A stretch of DNA of 44,212 nucleotides from SAT2750 sp964476375 (GTDB lineage: Bacteria > Planctomycetota > Planctomycetia > Pirellulales > Pirellulaceae), in contig CAYYZW010000109.1 in assembly GCA_964476375.1 (NCBI GenBank), forward strand, positions 1 through 44,212, read 5' to 3'. A program made the translations under genes and the position numbers. Below, piece after piece: positions 25,429-33,779 of the stretch; position 1 is the first letter of the stretch; each line of letters starts with the position of its first letter. A model generated the notes under the pieces. The model searched no databases, had not been told where the DNA came from, and was given only the letters and a program-made list of their open reading frames with translations.

Positions 25429-27342
25429 CTAGCGATTCACCAGGCGTTTCATTAACTCGCGAAGCTGGGGAATATCAAAATCCCATAGCAAACCAAAACA
25501 GTAGACCTCGGGTGTTTGATTGAAGGAATGGCCCGGTTCAAGGAACTTCTTTAATGAATCAGGCAGCCCCGTTGTGACCACATCATCGATCACGTTACCA
25601 CCATCCAGGGCCGCGGCACAGGTCGCCGCCAGGCTGGTCCGCGGTCCGACCGAGTGAATCACGAGCTCGCTGAATCCATGCTCTTCGGCAAGTGCCTCGA
25701 TCGCCGCCCGCAGCTGGGCGACCTGGATTCCCAGCGGCCTCTCACCAACCGTACCAATCAGCATGGCATTGGCCCCGATCGAGTCCGGGGGTGCCGACTG
25801 GCCGACGAGCAGCGGATCCAGACAAACCACCCGGTGTCCACTATCGAGCAGCTCCTTTACCTTTTTCGACTGGGATGCAAAGCCGGCATCAGCACAAACC
25901 AGTGCCGTCGCGGAAGGGTCTTTCTGTTCCAGCACCAGCGCAGCGGCCGAGAGTCCCAGCTCATCAAAGGAGACCACGTAACGGTAAAAGCCCATCCTCG
26001 GTGCCACCTCGGATGGCACGAGCCTGGCAATCGCCGATGGAAGGCGGAGGATCTCTCGTAGCTGCCCACGTCGAAGCCGGGGTGTTGTCCTGGCTGGGAT
26101 CCGGGGCAGGTGCCGGGCCGCATCGGCAGCCAGGGAATGAAAGCTGGCATTGTCCGGGGGAAGTGGTACCTGCAACTGCTCGTCAGAAAGAACCTCGTCG
26201 CCCGACTCGATCTCGGTGAGCATGGGATCCTGTGTGCCAAGAAAATGCGTGCTCAGGAAACGGTAAAGCTGCTGCCGGTTATCCAGGTCGTAGTTATGGG
26301 TTCCAGGGTCGGTATTCTCATGGTAGGCGATTCGGTCTTCCACGCCCGCCTGCGTGAAAAACGGGATTACCGGATCCACGATATTCGGCTTCACATGACT
26401 GGAAACAAAACAACAGTTGTCCTTCTGGTTGTAGATCAGGAGAGTCGGACGTGGGGCCATCATGGCGGTCAGGTGGGTGTAATCGGCAATCGAGACCAGG
26501 TCACAGGGAACCTGTTCCAGGTCACCGATGCTGCCACGATATTCCAGGCGGTGCAGGATCCCACTATGGCCGGCCACCGGTACCGCCAGCTTGACCCGGG
26601 TATCGAGTGAGCTAAGAACAATCGTCTGCCAGCCACCCCCGGAAAGCCCCGTCACGGCCAGCCGATCCGGATCAGCGTGGGGATGATCCAGCAGGACGTC
26701 GATACCTCGCGACATCGCCAGGTAAAAGACACTGAGCCCGCTCCGCCCGCAGAGATCGAGCAGGCCGAGGTGGTTGTGGGAGTAGCCATCGCCACGCAAC
26801 TGGCCCATGCCGATCCATTCCAGATTGAGCGCGATCATGCCCTGCTTGGCCTGGTTGATGCAGCGGATCTGCTTGTAGCTGGTCACCTTGCCGGTCGCCG
26901 CATGCCCGTTGACGTTGAGTATCACGGGCACTTTCCCCTCCAGCGTGTCCGGCTCGTAAAGGAGTGCCGGGATCCAGAGTCCCGGAAGCGCCTCGATACG
27001 CAGCTTGCGGATCGAGTAGCCATGACCTGTCTCGATCCGGTCAAGCCACTCCACCGCGGGTGCAGGACGGTGCCAGCTGGCCGGGACGCCACGAAACACG
27101 GCCTGCTGGAGAACTTCCCGGCGGAGCCTGTTTGACTCGCGTTTCCAGGCGGCTGCATCCGCTGCCAGTTGAAGCGGGGGTACCCGCCGGCTGACAAACT
27201 CTCGCAGCTCCCGGGCCACCTGCGTTTTGTCAATGACTCGCTCGGCCAGTGAGACGGCAAGGTCATCCTGCGCCCCGGCGTCCTCTCCCGGCAGGCCGGC
27301 AATCAGTAACCCAAGCAGAAAACATGCCAGTCGTTGTGTCAT
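25429..27342 (-). CDS. Secreted alpha/beta hydrolase with a degenerate second hydrolase domain
   Basis: A 637-residue protein with a signal peptide (MTQRLACFLLGLLIAGLPGE, cleavage near AGAQ). Residues about 110-370 form an alpha/beta hydrolase of the acetyl-xylan-esterase/dienelactone-hydrolase type, with nucleophile S234 in TGLSGGGWQT, acid D308 in IYNQKDNCC and H349 in DPGTHNYD. NVNGHAATGK near residue 143 supplies the oxyanion region. Residues about 440-637 look like a second, diverged hydrolase fold whose nucleophile elbow has become IHSVGPRTSLAA and which lacks a clear acid or histidine; it may bind substrate or stabilise the enzyme. It is the downstream partner of the enolase-superfamily gene (24-base gap), so it probably cleaves an ester in a plant or algal polysaccharide or glycoside that yields a sugar acid. 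The exact substrate is unknown. Confidence 0.85.
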   Translation of the reverse strand: MTQRLACFLLGLLIAGLPGEDAGAQDDLAVSLAERVIDKTQVARELREFVSRRVPPLQLAADAAAWKRESNRLRREVLQQAVFRGVPASWHRPAPAVEWLDRIETGHGYSIRKLRIEALPGLWIPALLYEPDTLEGKVPVILNVNGHAATGKVTSYKQIRCINQAKQGMIALNLEWIGMGQLRGDGYSHNHLGLLDLCGRSGLSVFYLAMSRGIDVLLDHPHADPDRLAVTGLSGGGWQTIVLSSLDTRVKLAVPVAGHSGILHRLEYRGSIGDLEQVPCDLVSIADYTHLTAMMAPRPTLLIYNQKDNCCFVSSHVKPNIVDPVIPFFTQAGVEDRIAYHENTDPGTHNYDLDNRQQLYRFLSTHFLGTQDPMLTEIESGDEVLSDEQLQVPLPPDNASFHSLAADAARHLPRIPARTTPRLRRGQLREILRLPSAIARLVPSEVAPRMGFYRYVVSFDELGLSAAALVLEQKDPSATALVCADAGFASQSKKVKELLDSGHRVVCLDPLLVGQSAPPDSIGANAMLIGTVGERPLGIQVAQLRAAIEALAEEHGFSELVIHSVGPRTSLAATCAAALDGGNVIDDVVTTGLPDSLKKFLEPGHSFNQTPEVYCFGLLWDFDIPQLRELMKRLVNR

Positions 27343-27366
27343 CAGAAGAAACCTCGCTCGTGGGAA

Positions 27367-28497
27367 CTACCAGTTTGTAAATGACCCGTCTTCCCTCTCC
27401 AGGCGCGGCGAATTGCCCTGCATGGGTGGAAAAGCTGCCGCGGCCGATTCATCGATCGTGATACCCAGGCCAGGCCCTTCCGGGGGGAGCAGGTAGCCGG
27501 CTTCAAAGGGTACCTGCTGTGGGAACAGGTCCGAGAGTACCGTGCCCGGCACGCGGGCACATTCCTGCACAGCGAAGTTACTTGTCGCCAGGTCCAGGTG
27601 CAGGCAGGCCGCCGTGGAAACCGGGCCAAGTGGATTATGAGGGGCAATCGGGATGTAGTGTGTCTCACACCAGCCCGCCACCTTGAGGGCCTCGGTGATG
27701 CCACCCACGATACAGAGATCAAGCCGGCAGAAATCAATCCACTCGTTCTCGATCACCTGTCGGAATTCCCACTTGGTCGAGTACTGCTCGCCCATCGCAA
27801 TCGGCACACCGGTCTGGGACCGCAGGCGGGCCAGCACCCCGGGATTCTCGGAACGGACCGGATCCTCGACAAAGAAGAGGTTCAGCGGCTCCACCTGGCG
27901 GCAGAACGTCATCGCATCGTGGGGATCCAGGCGGGTATGGACATCGATAATCAGCTCGATCTCCTCTCCCACCGCCTCACGGACCGCCGTGACATGCTCG
28001 ATCCCGTCACGGACGGCCTGTCGTGGCTCCAGCACACTGCCCCGCTCGGGGAAGTTAAAGCGGATGAACTTCCAGCCCTCGGCCACGAGCTGCCGAGCGT
28101 GGTCGGCAAGCTCGGCAGCCGTCTCCCCGACGGCATGGGGATAGCAGACCACCCGGTCCCGGACCTTTCCTCCCAGGAGCTGGTAGAGGGGCACCTCCAG
28201 GGCGCGGGCCTTGATATCCCAGAGTGCGATATCGATGGCACTGATGGCGGCCGTACCAATCCGGTTGGCCGGAAAGAACCCGCATCGCAGCATCACCTGC
28301 CAGAGATGCTCGGTCCGCATTGGATCCTCGCCAATCAGGACCGGCCTCAGAGCCTCGATGAAACCGGCCACGGCGTCTTCCCGCCAGGTGATGCCGGCCT
28401 CTCCCACACCGATGATCCCCTCATCGGTCTCCACGACGACGAACAGGAAGTTGCGTTTCTCGGCAACGACGTGGGTACGGATGTCCTGGATTTTCAC
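27367..28497 (-). CDS. Enolase-superfamily dehydratase, galactonate-dehydratase-like
   Basis: A 376-residue enzyme of the mandelate racemase/muconate lactonising branch. Magnesium ligands are D185, E211 (FVEDPV) and E237 (AMGEQY). D185-x-H187 in IIDVHTRLD and H287 in IAPHNPLGP correspond in spacing to the catalytic histidines of D-galactonate dehydratase (DgoD). The C-terminal strand FAVQECARV is also typical. It would remove water from an aldonate to a 2-keto-3-deoxy acid in the cytoplasm; galactonate, or a related acid, is the guess. The gene faces away from the MFS transporter gene across a 120-base region with a dyad (28547-28566), so transport and dehydration are probably controlled together. 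The alpha/beta hydrolase gene lies 24 bases downstream. Family is sure; substrate is only inferred. Confidence 0.87.
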   Translation of the reverse strand: MKIQDIRTHVVAEKRNFLFVVVETDEGIIGVGEAGITWREDAVAGFIEALRPVLIGEDPMRTEHLWQVMLRCGFFPANRIGTAAISAIDIALWDIKARALEVPLYQLLGGKVRDRVVCYPHAVGETAAELADHARQLVAEGWKFIRFNFPERGSVLEPRQAVRDGIEHVTAVREAVGEEIELIIDVHTRLDPHDAMTFCRQVEPLNLFFVEDPVRSENPGVLARLRSQTGVPIAMGEQYSTKWEFRQVIENEWIDFCRLDLCIVGGITEALKVAGWCETHYIPIAPHNPLGPVSTAACLHLDLATSNFAVQECARVPGTVLSDLFPQQVPFEAGYLLPPEGPGLGITIDESAAAAFPPMQGNSPRLEREDGSFTNW

Positions 28498-28546
28498 GGA
28501 ATGCTATTTCCTCTCAAAGAGGGACGTATTCTATCACCTGCAGAAT

Positions 28547-28566
28547 CGGTCATGTTATAGTGACCG
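28547..28566 (+). promoter_or_regulatory. Dyad operator overlapping an extended -10 element
   Basis: CGGTCA (28547-28552) and TGACCG (28561-28566) are perfect inverted arms around an 8-base spacer. The spacer contains TGTTATAG, so TGnTATAGT (28553-28561) reads as an extended -10 box for the MFS gene that starts at 28618. A protein bound here would cover the promoter, and it lies between the two divergent genes. The DNA-binding protein is not encoded in this window. Confidence 0.5.
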
Positions 28567-28617
28567 CGTTCTCACGATTCAACGACCCACCACTTTTCCC
28601 GCCGAGAATCATCGTCG

Positions 28618-29993
28618 ATGAAAGCAGCCTCGCTCCCTGGTGAACAGCCCACCAAACGCCGCTGGGTGATGTTCTCGCTGGCCTGTGGGACGTCCTGGTT
28701 TCTCTACCTGCACCGCTATACCTGGAACATTGTCCGGGTCGCACTCCGGGATGACTACGAATTTTCCAATACCACGCTGGGGACTCTTGAAGCCTGTTTC
28801 AACTTCACTTACACGGCCGGCCAGATTCCCAGCGGAATTCTCGGCGATCTGTTCGGTACCTTCATGCTGCTGGGCATCCTCATCCTGGCCTGGTCACTGG
28901 TCTTGCCGCTGTTTGGGCTGACCGGGAATGTCTATGGCCTGGGAGCGTTGAGGATGTTCTTCGGTGCCAGCCAGGCCGGTTGTTATCCCAACCTGGCAAA
29001 GGTCACCAGGAACTGGATCCCGCTCTCTTCACGGACCACCTGCCAGGGAATGATTGCCAGTTTCTTCGGCCGTTTTGGTGGTGCCATGTCAACGATCATC
29101 ATGGCCACCCTTCTGATGGGGGTCTGTGGACTTTCCTGGCGCTGGGCACTGGTCGTGATGTCAGCAGCGGGAGTTCTCTTTGCCATCACCTTCTTCCTGT
29201 TTTTCCGCAACTCCCCCGAGGAAGATCCCAGGGTGAATCAAGCAGAACTGGACCTGATCCGTGAAGGGGAAGAGGAGGCGGAAGCGGAGGAGGAAAGCGG
29301 GGCAGTACTCCATTTTGGCCAGGCAATCCGGAACCGGAGCATGGCCGTTTTCATCTTTCAGCAATTCATGAACGCCGGGGCCGACTTTATTTATGTCGCC
29401 TTGATGGGAAGCTACTTTATTGATCGCGGTTTCGGTTTTGCCGCCGTTGGAATTCTCGCCAGCCTGCCACTGTTCGGTGGAGCCATCGGGGGACTGGTCG
29501 GGGGCGTGCTCAACGATGTCCTGATCGCGTGGACCGGTAACCGCCGGTGGTCCCGTACCGCCGTCGGGTTTACCGGGAAGTTTGTTGCTGCCGGAGTGAT
29601 GCTGGTTGCCATCAGCCAGTCCAACGGCTACATGGCAGCCGGCTGCTTTTTCATGGTCAAGTTCTTCACGGACTGGAGCCAGCCGACGGTCTGGGGAACC
29701 TGTACCGACATGGGTGGTCGCTACTCGGCATCGGTCTTCAGCATAATTAACACGGCAGGGGGGTCGGTGGGATTACGATGGTCCTGTTTGCCGGTCCATT
29801 CCTGGATTATTTCACCACCGAGATGATCGTCGAGGGGCAAGCCACGCTGGTGACCGACTACAACCCGCTGTTCATGATTGTTGCCGGAATGTATGTACTG
29901 AGTGCCCTCAGCTGGTTTTTTATCGACTGTACAGACCGGCTCGATGGGGTACGACCCAGCGGGGAAGAAAACAGGGATGGCCTGGAGGATTAA
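28618..29993 (+). pseudogene. MFS transporter (hexuronate/anion symporter type), frameshifted in a G run
   Basis: Reading from ATG 28618 gives a major facilitator protein (SWFLYLHRYTWNIVRVALRD, GQIPSGILGDLFG, RMFFGASQAGCYPNLAKVTR), close to the anion:cation symporter group that imports hexuronates or galactonate. The frame runs through FSIINTAGG and is then lost: six G at 29758-29763 are followed by unrelated residues and a stop at 29826. The correct continuation (VGGITMVLFAGPFLDYF and a last helix ending FFIDCTD) lies in the minus-one frame and runs to 29993. One extra G would restore a 458-residue protein. This could be a sequencing error in the homopolymer, a true mutation, or slippage at GGGGGGT. 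Divergent from the galactonate-dehydratase-like gene. Confidence 0.85.
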
Positions 29994-30023
29994 GGCCTCC
30001 GTACCATCGTGCCGGTGAATGCC

Positions 30024-30038
30024 ACCAGGGCCCCTGGT
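30024..30038. terminator. Possible small terminator hairpin between convergent genes
   Basis: ACCAGGG (30024-30030) and CCCTGGT (30032-30038) are inverted arms around a single base, so a real stem would open to about 5 bp. It lies between the MFS gene and the end of the leftward enolase gene. No T run on either side, so termination is weakly supported. Confidence 0.2.
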
Positions 30039-31303
30039 CAGGCAGATCCGTCAGCCGGCACCTGGACCGGGCCCTGCTGGGCCTGCTGTTGTAGCTCGCG
30101 CCACTGGTCGGAGCCGTCATCCTCGACCATCAGCATATCCACTCCCTTGACGAAGGCCGGAAGTTCACCGGCCCGCCAGGTGTCCCACATCTGCTGCGCA
30201 TGGGTAAAGTAGGTCTTTGCCCCGCTGGGCCACTTGACGCAGATCAACAGTCCCGGGTGCGGGTATGGTTTCTCCATCGGCTCGATGCGGTGCTTCTCGA
30301 TCACGTCCCAGTCAATCGTCACGCCAATTCCTGGCCGATCCGGAATCTCCACCATCCCGTTGGAGACCACCCAGGGCTCGGTGACATACTGGGCCTGGTA
30401 CATGTGGTTACAGTGAATGGCAGGCCAGCGGGCATGGGAGAGAGCTGCCTGCACGTGCAGGCAGTAGTTCGCCGCCAGGTTCGAGCCCACCCACTGCATC
30501 CAGAACGGCTTGTTGAATTCCTCGCAAATGCGGCCCTTCTCGTGGGCATTGGCAGCTCCGCCGTCCATCACGAATCCATCGCAAATATCCTGCGTCAGCT
30601 GGGTCCGGAATGCCGGACGAGCCGTGTGATGGGCAATCGGCACCGCCAGGTGGGATCGCAGGTGCCTGTTTCCCTCCACGTCTTCCTGCTGGATGGGACT
30701 TTCCCAGATCCCTACTTTCTCGTACTTCTCCAGCCGCTTGCAGAGTGCCTTGGCAACGGTCGTATCGGCACCAAAATCGTTGAAGTCCATATCGACCAGG
30801 AAGTAATCGGGGATCGCCTCGCTGAGCCGACGGACCTGGTCCTCCAGGTCGAACCAGGGGCGGGCCTTGGTCTTGAAGGTGGTATAGCCATGGGCCACCG
30901 CCTCCCTGCATTCCAGGATCCAGTCCTCGACCGGCATATCGATAGCCCACCAGCCCACGTGCGCATGGCTCCGTCGCTTGATCCCCATCAGGGCCCAGGC
31001 GGGAGTCTCGAGCAATTTCCCCACGGCATCGAAGATCGCCATCTGCAGGCCGGCACCAAGCGTGTCATCCCACATGATCGTCACCGGGTCGACTCCCTCC
31101 GCCCTCGCCACCGCCTCGTCGGTCACCTCTCCCCAGGTGTAATAGGGCATCGTCTCCCCGACACCGACATGCCCCGTATCGAGCTCCACGCGGCAGACCT
31201 CGAAGAGTCGCCAGTGGGCAATTTCACGGACCATGTTTCGCCAGGGGACATCCTTCAGTGGAAGCTCCACCCAGGTTCTTTCAATCGAGGTAATCGTGGC
31301 CAT
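30038..31303 (-). CDS. Enolase-superfamily protein with atypical metal site
   Basis: A 421-residue protein starting at ATG 31303 (MATITSIERTWVELPLKD). The fold is that of mandelate racemase-like enzymes: a capping domain, then a barrel with the K144-T-K146 pair in TTFKTKARP, an acidic ligand in VDMDFND (D171 or D173) and E201 in IWESPIQ. Where most members have the third ligand (pattern IAxGE) this one reads IAHHT at 223-227, so the glutamate is replaced; D247 in FVMDGGAAN could take over. It is one of several planctomycete MR/MLE proteins whose substrate cannot be predicted. The gene faces away from the ManD-like gene across a 101-base region with a dyad, and its 3' end is near the MFS gene. 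Enzymatic competence is uncertain because of the missing ligand. Confidence 0.82.
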   Translation of the reverse strand: MATITSIERTWVELPLKDVPWRNMVREIAHWRLFEVCRVELDTGHVGVGETMPYYTWGEVTDEAVARAEGVDPVTIMWDDTLGAGLQMAIFDAVGKLLETPAWALMGIKRRSHAHVGWWAIDMPVEDWILECREAVAHGYTTFKTKARPWFDLEDQVRRLSEAIPDYFLVDMDFNDFGADTTVAKALCKRLEKYEKVGIWESPIQQEDVEGNRHLRSHLAVPIAHHTARPAFRTQLTQDICDGFVMDGGAANAHEKGRICEEFNKPFWMQWVGSNLAANYCLHVQAALSHARWPAIHCNHMYQAQYVTEPWVVSNGMVEIPDRPGIGVTIDWDVIEKHRIEPMEKPYPHPGLLICVKWPSGAKTYFTHAQQMWDTWRAGELPAFVKGVDMLMVEDDGSDQWRELQQQAQQGPVQVPADGSA

Positions 31304-31340
31304 GCTGGTATGCCTGCAAGAGAACAGTTCTAATGGTGCG

Positions 31341-31361
31341 GAAACGAGGCCGGCCCGTTTC
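31341..31361. promoter_or_regulatory. Inverted repeat between two divergent enolase-superfamily genes
   Basis: GAAACG (31341-31346) and CGTTTC (31356-31361) are perfect 6-bp arms with a 9-base spacer (AGGCCGGCC). It lies roughly midway between the starts at 31303 and 31405, where a shared regulator would act on both genes. The arms differ from the dyad at 28547, so a different factor is implied. Confidence 0.4.
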
Positions 31362-31404
31362 ATTCGCCTGCATCGTACAAGCTCCTCCCGCGTGATGGTA
31401 GTTG

Positions 31405-32634
31405 ATGGCCACGACGATCCAGAAAATCCGCTGCATTCTTACCGCGCCGGCCGGGATCCGGCTGGTCGTCGTCAAGCTGGAAACCAGCGAGCCAGGACTT
31501 TATGGACTCGGCTGTGCCACCTTCACCCAGCGACCGCTGGCCGTGGTGGAAGCGGTGGAGAAATACCTCGACCCGTTTCTGAGAGGCCGCAACGTTGCTG
31601 AAATCGAGGATATCTTCCTGGCCTCCCAGGTAAGTTCCTACTGGCGGCAGGGACCGGTACTCAATAACGCGCTCTCCGGAGTTGACATGGCGCTCTGGGA
31701 TATCAAGGGAAAGCAAGCCGGCATGCCGGTACATGATCTCGTGGGGGGCAAGTGCCGCCAGAGTGCGGATGTCTACGTGCATGCCAGTGGCAATACGATC
31801 GAGGAGACGATCGAGAAGGCCCAGTCGTGGATGGACCAGGGATACCGGTTCGTGCGGCTGCAGTCGGCGGTTGCCGGCCAGGCAACATATGGAACCAGGT
31901 CGGACCTGCAGACCCACGAGGAGGTGGATGGGCCCGCTTCCCCCCAGAATATATTCGAGCCGGAAGACTATGCCCGCCAGGCAGTCGATCTGTTTCGCCA
32001 GGCCCGGCAGGCGCTGGGCAACGAGGTGGAACTGCTTCACGATATCCACGAGCGGGTTCCCCCGTCGCTGGCCGTTCAGCTGGCAAAGAACCTGGAACCA
32101 TTCCGCCTGTTTTTCCTGGAGGATGCTCTGCCGCCGGAGGAGAACGACCATTTCCGGCTGATCCGCCAGCAGAGTTCGATCCCGATCGCGATGGGAGAGC
32201 TTTACACCAACGTGCAGGAATACGTTCCCCTGATCCGGGAGCGGCTGATCGATTTCATCCGTGTCCATCTCTCCATGATTGGCGGGTTCACGCCCGCCAG
32301 AAAACTGGCGGCACTCTGTGACTTCTCTGGTGTCCGTACTGCCTGGCATGGCCCGGGCGACACCTCGCCGGTAGGACACGCTGCCAACCTGGCACTGGAC
32401 CTCTGTTGTCCGAATTTCGGTATCCAGGAATTCACGCTTCCCAACGATGCCACGCGGGAGGTCTTTCCCGGCTGTCACGAGGTGCGTGATGGTTCGCTCT
32501 GGCCCAACGACCGGCCCGGCTGGGGCGTCGACCTGGATGAAGAAAAGGCGGCTCGCCATCCCTATCCCGACCATCCCTTTAACGGTGCCTGGCCCGCGAT
32601 CCGTCGCCGGGACGGAAGCATCGTGAGGCCATGA
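31405..32634 (+). CDS. Mannonate dehydratase/RspA-like enolase-superfamily enzyme
   Basis: A 409-residue protein closest to the ManD/RspA subgroup. The ATG at 31405 is used; an in-frame TTG lies at 31402. Metal ligands are D213, E239 (FFLEDALPP) and E265 (AMGELYTN). The family signatures LLHDIHERVPP (D213-x-H215), R151 and Y162 (the tyrosine/arginine pair used in catalysis by D-mannonate dehydratase), TAWHGPGDTSPVGHAANLAL near residue 313 and FGIQEFTLP near 345 are all present. Expected reaction: D-mannonate to 2-keto-3-deoxygluconate; some members of the subgroup act on gluconate or are nearly inactive. Mannonate lies on the path from glucuronate, the product of the inositol oxygenase encoded at 36894-37748. 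The stop overlaps an ATG in the next gene, so translation may be coupled. Confidence 0.87.
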   Translation: MATTIQKIRCILTAPAGIRLVVVKLETSEPGLYGLGCATFTQRPLAVVEAVEKYLDPFLRGRNVAEIEDIFLASQVSSYWRQGPVLNNALSGVDMALWDIKGKQAGMPVHDLVGGKCRQSADVYVHASGNTIEETIEKAQSWMDQGYRFVRLQSAVAGQATYGTRSDLQTHEEVDGPASPQNIFEPEDYARQAVDLFRQARQALGNEVELLHDIHERVPPSLAVQLAKNLEPFRLFFLEDALPPEENDHFRLIRQQSSIPIAMGELYTNVQEYVPLIRERLIDFIRVHLSMIGGFTPARKLAALCDFSGVRTAWHGPGDTSPVGHAANLALDLCCPNFGIQEFTLPNDATREVFPGCHEVRDGSLWPNDRPGWGVDLDEEKAARHPYPDHPFNGAWPAIRRRDGSIVRP

Positions 32635-32672
32635 TCACTCCTCTTGTAAAACAACCTGCCCAGGACAGATTC

Positions 32673-33779
32673 ATGAAACGATTACCGACAATCCTCCTGC
32701 TCCTGCTCCTGCTGGTCTTCTCTCGTCCTCTCCTGGCCCAGTCGAACCTGCCCGGGCAGCTGAAAACATTAATCGTCGAGGAGATGGACAGGCAACAGCT
32801 GGTGGGAGTTGCCGTGGGATTGATCCAGGATGGGAAAGTCACCTACCTCCGGGGTTTTGGTTATGCCGACCGGGAAAAAGCAATCCCGGTCGATACCGGC
32901 ACCATGTTTCGCTGGGCGTCGATCTCCAAGACGATGACAGCCATCACGGCCCTGCAGCTCTGGGAGCAGGGCAAGCTGGACCTGGACGCGGACATCCGCA
33001 GTCTGGTCCCCGCCTTTCCGACTCAAGTACACGACGGCAAGGAGGTCGTGGTCACACCCCGGATGCTGCTCTGCCACCAGGGAGGCATCGTGCATTACAC
33101 CAACGGCACGGTGATCCCACGCCAGCAGCAGTACCGCCGTGAGTACCCTTTCCGCAACGTGCGGCTGGCGGTCAACGACTTCAGCCTCTCCCCGCTGGTC
33201 AATGGACCGGGCGAAAAGTACTCGTACACGCCGCGCGGTTATATCCTGCTCAGCGCCGCGGTCCAGCAGGCAGGTGGCCAGAAGTTTGCCGCCCAGGTCC
33301 AGCGACGTATTGCCCGGCCGTGTGGCATGACAACGCTCCAGCCGGATTACCAGTGGAAGGAGATTCCCAACCGGGCGGTGGGATACAGGAAAGTGGATGA
33401 CAAGATCGTCCCCTCCACCGATACCGACGTGAGCTGGAAGCTGGGGGGCGGTGGTTTTATCTCGACCATCGGGGACATCGCCCGTTACGGGGCCGGGCTG
33501 CTCGAAGGCATTCTGGTTTCGGCGGACACGGAGAAGCGGATGTGGACTCCCCAGCCCACATCCGACGGGACCCGGACCACCTACGGCCTGGGCTTCCAGG
33601 TCTTCAACCCGGAGAACCCGCGGGTCCTCGGCCACGGTGGGGCACAGGAAAAGACCCGGACCGTGATGGTCCTCAGCCCGGAGAGCGAGACCGGTGTGGT
33701 CGTCATGTCCAACTGTGAATATGCCAACCCCAGCCGGTTCGCCCAGATCCTGCTGCCACTGCTTACTCCTGCCCAGTAG
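32673..33779 (+). CDS. Secreted serine hydrolase (class C beta-lactamase-like)
   Basis: A 368-residue protein. ATG 32673 starts the signal peptide MKRLPTILLLLLLLVFSRPL (cleavage after LLAQ); an ATG at 32631, overlapping the upstream stop, would add 14 residues. Catalytic motifs of the serpin-like beta-lactamase/esterase group are present: S83-x-x-K86 in WASISKTMT, a tyrosine motif in YSYTPRGYILLSA (the usual YSN is altered) and LGHGGAQEKTR in place of KTG. Such proteins are esterases, D-aminopeptidases or cell-wall-related hydrolases, seldom antibiotic-hydrolysing lactamases. Its position behind the ManD-like gene suggests a role in releasing or trimming a substrate outside the cell. Its last 17 bases overlap the 3' end of the convergent glycosyltransferase gene. 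Confidence 0.85.
   Translation: MKRLPTILLLLLLLVFSRPLLAQSNLPGQLKTLIVEEMDRQQLVGVAVGLIQDGKVTYLRGFGYADREKAIPVDTGTMFRWASISKTMTAITALQLWEQGKLDLDADIRSLVPAFPTQVHDGKEVVVTPRMLLCHQGGIVHYTNGTVIPRQQQYRREYPFRNVRLAVNDFSLSPLVNGPGEKYSYTPRGYILLSAAVQQAGGQKFAAQVQRRIARPCGMTTLQPDYQWKEIPNRAVGYRKVDDKIVPSTDTDVSWKLGGGGFISTIGDIARYGAGLLEGILVSADTEKRMWTPQPTSDGTRTTYGLGFQVFNPENPRVLGHGGAQEKTRTVMVLSPESETGVVVMSNCEYANPSRFAQILLPLLTPAQ

Noticed and set aside
32673..33779. Antibiotic beta-lactamase
   Set aside because: SxxK is present, but the tyrosine and KTG motifs differ from true class C enzymes, and the context is carbohydrate degradation.
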